From contig JAGBXG010000403.1 of the NCBI GenBank assembly GCA_017629415.1, positions 1-5,503 of the forward strand: 5,503 nt of DNA, written 5' to 3'. The notes under the pieces are model-generated. The model had not been told where the DNA came from, searched no databases, and saw only the letters and a list, made by a program, of their open reading frames with translations. A program made the translations under genes and the position numbers. The stretch's first letter is position 1. Each line of letters opens with the position of its first letter. Positions 5,463-5,503 of this stretch are shown one piece after another. This stretch comes from Pseudomonadota bacterium. GTDB lineage: Bacteria; Myxococcota; Bradymonadia; UBA4248.

Positions 5463-5503
5463 AAAAGCCGGAAGAAAATCCCCTCAACGTGACACACATA
5501 TCA

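Overview
The window is bacterial DNA with two converging units: a small accessory locus on the + strand (about 300-1786) and a near-complete housekeeping gene, dnaE, on the - strand (1910-5452). Genes have strong AGGAGG-type ribosome binding sites. The DnaE is a stand-alone replicative polymerase of ordinary length with a well-preserved PHP metal site, unlike the degenerate PHP of E. coli and other gammaproteobacteria. That fits a bacterium outside that class, but I cannot place the phylum with confidence from one gene. The accessory locus looks AT-richer than dnaE, as expected of a mobile or defence gene.

Layout: 1-60 holds two hairpins, the second with a T-run that looks like the terminator of a gene outside the window. 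61-340 has no convincing gene; it carries a small hairpin, a T9/A8 tract and a double GCATGC site just before a good ribosome binding site. 341-1471 encodes a 376-residue Rpn-family (PD-(D/E)XK, 'recombination-promoting nuclease/putative transposase') protein. Inside its 3' end, at 1166, an in-frame ATG with its own GGAGG site could make a separate 101-residue C-terminal protein. This matches the gene-within-gene toxin-antitoxin layout published for E. coli Rpn proteins, where the small C-terminal product (RpnS) blocks the full-length nuclease (RpnL). An in-frame 21-bp tandem repeat lies in this C-terminal part.

Immediately after the rpn stop, 1468-1786 is a second copy of the C-terminal cassette alone, with its own start and ribosome binding site but no nuclease domain. 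Its first 166 bp are about 96% identical to the rpn copy without gaps; its 3' half is strongly diverged. A single-base deletion breaks the frame: adding one base near 1634 restores a reading frame to a stop at 1784-1786 that ends in a homologous helix. This is the most interesting part of the window: an orphan, apparently displaced RpnS-type cassette beside a complete Rpn gene.

1787-1909 is a short convergent intergenic stretch packed with three strong hairpins. The rest is dnaE, starting at 5452, with all three catalytic aspartates and a consensus beta-clamp-binding peptide. Nothing suggests a functional link between dnaE and the rpn locus; they appear to be neighbours only.
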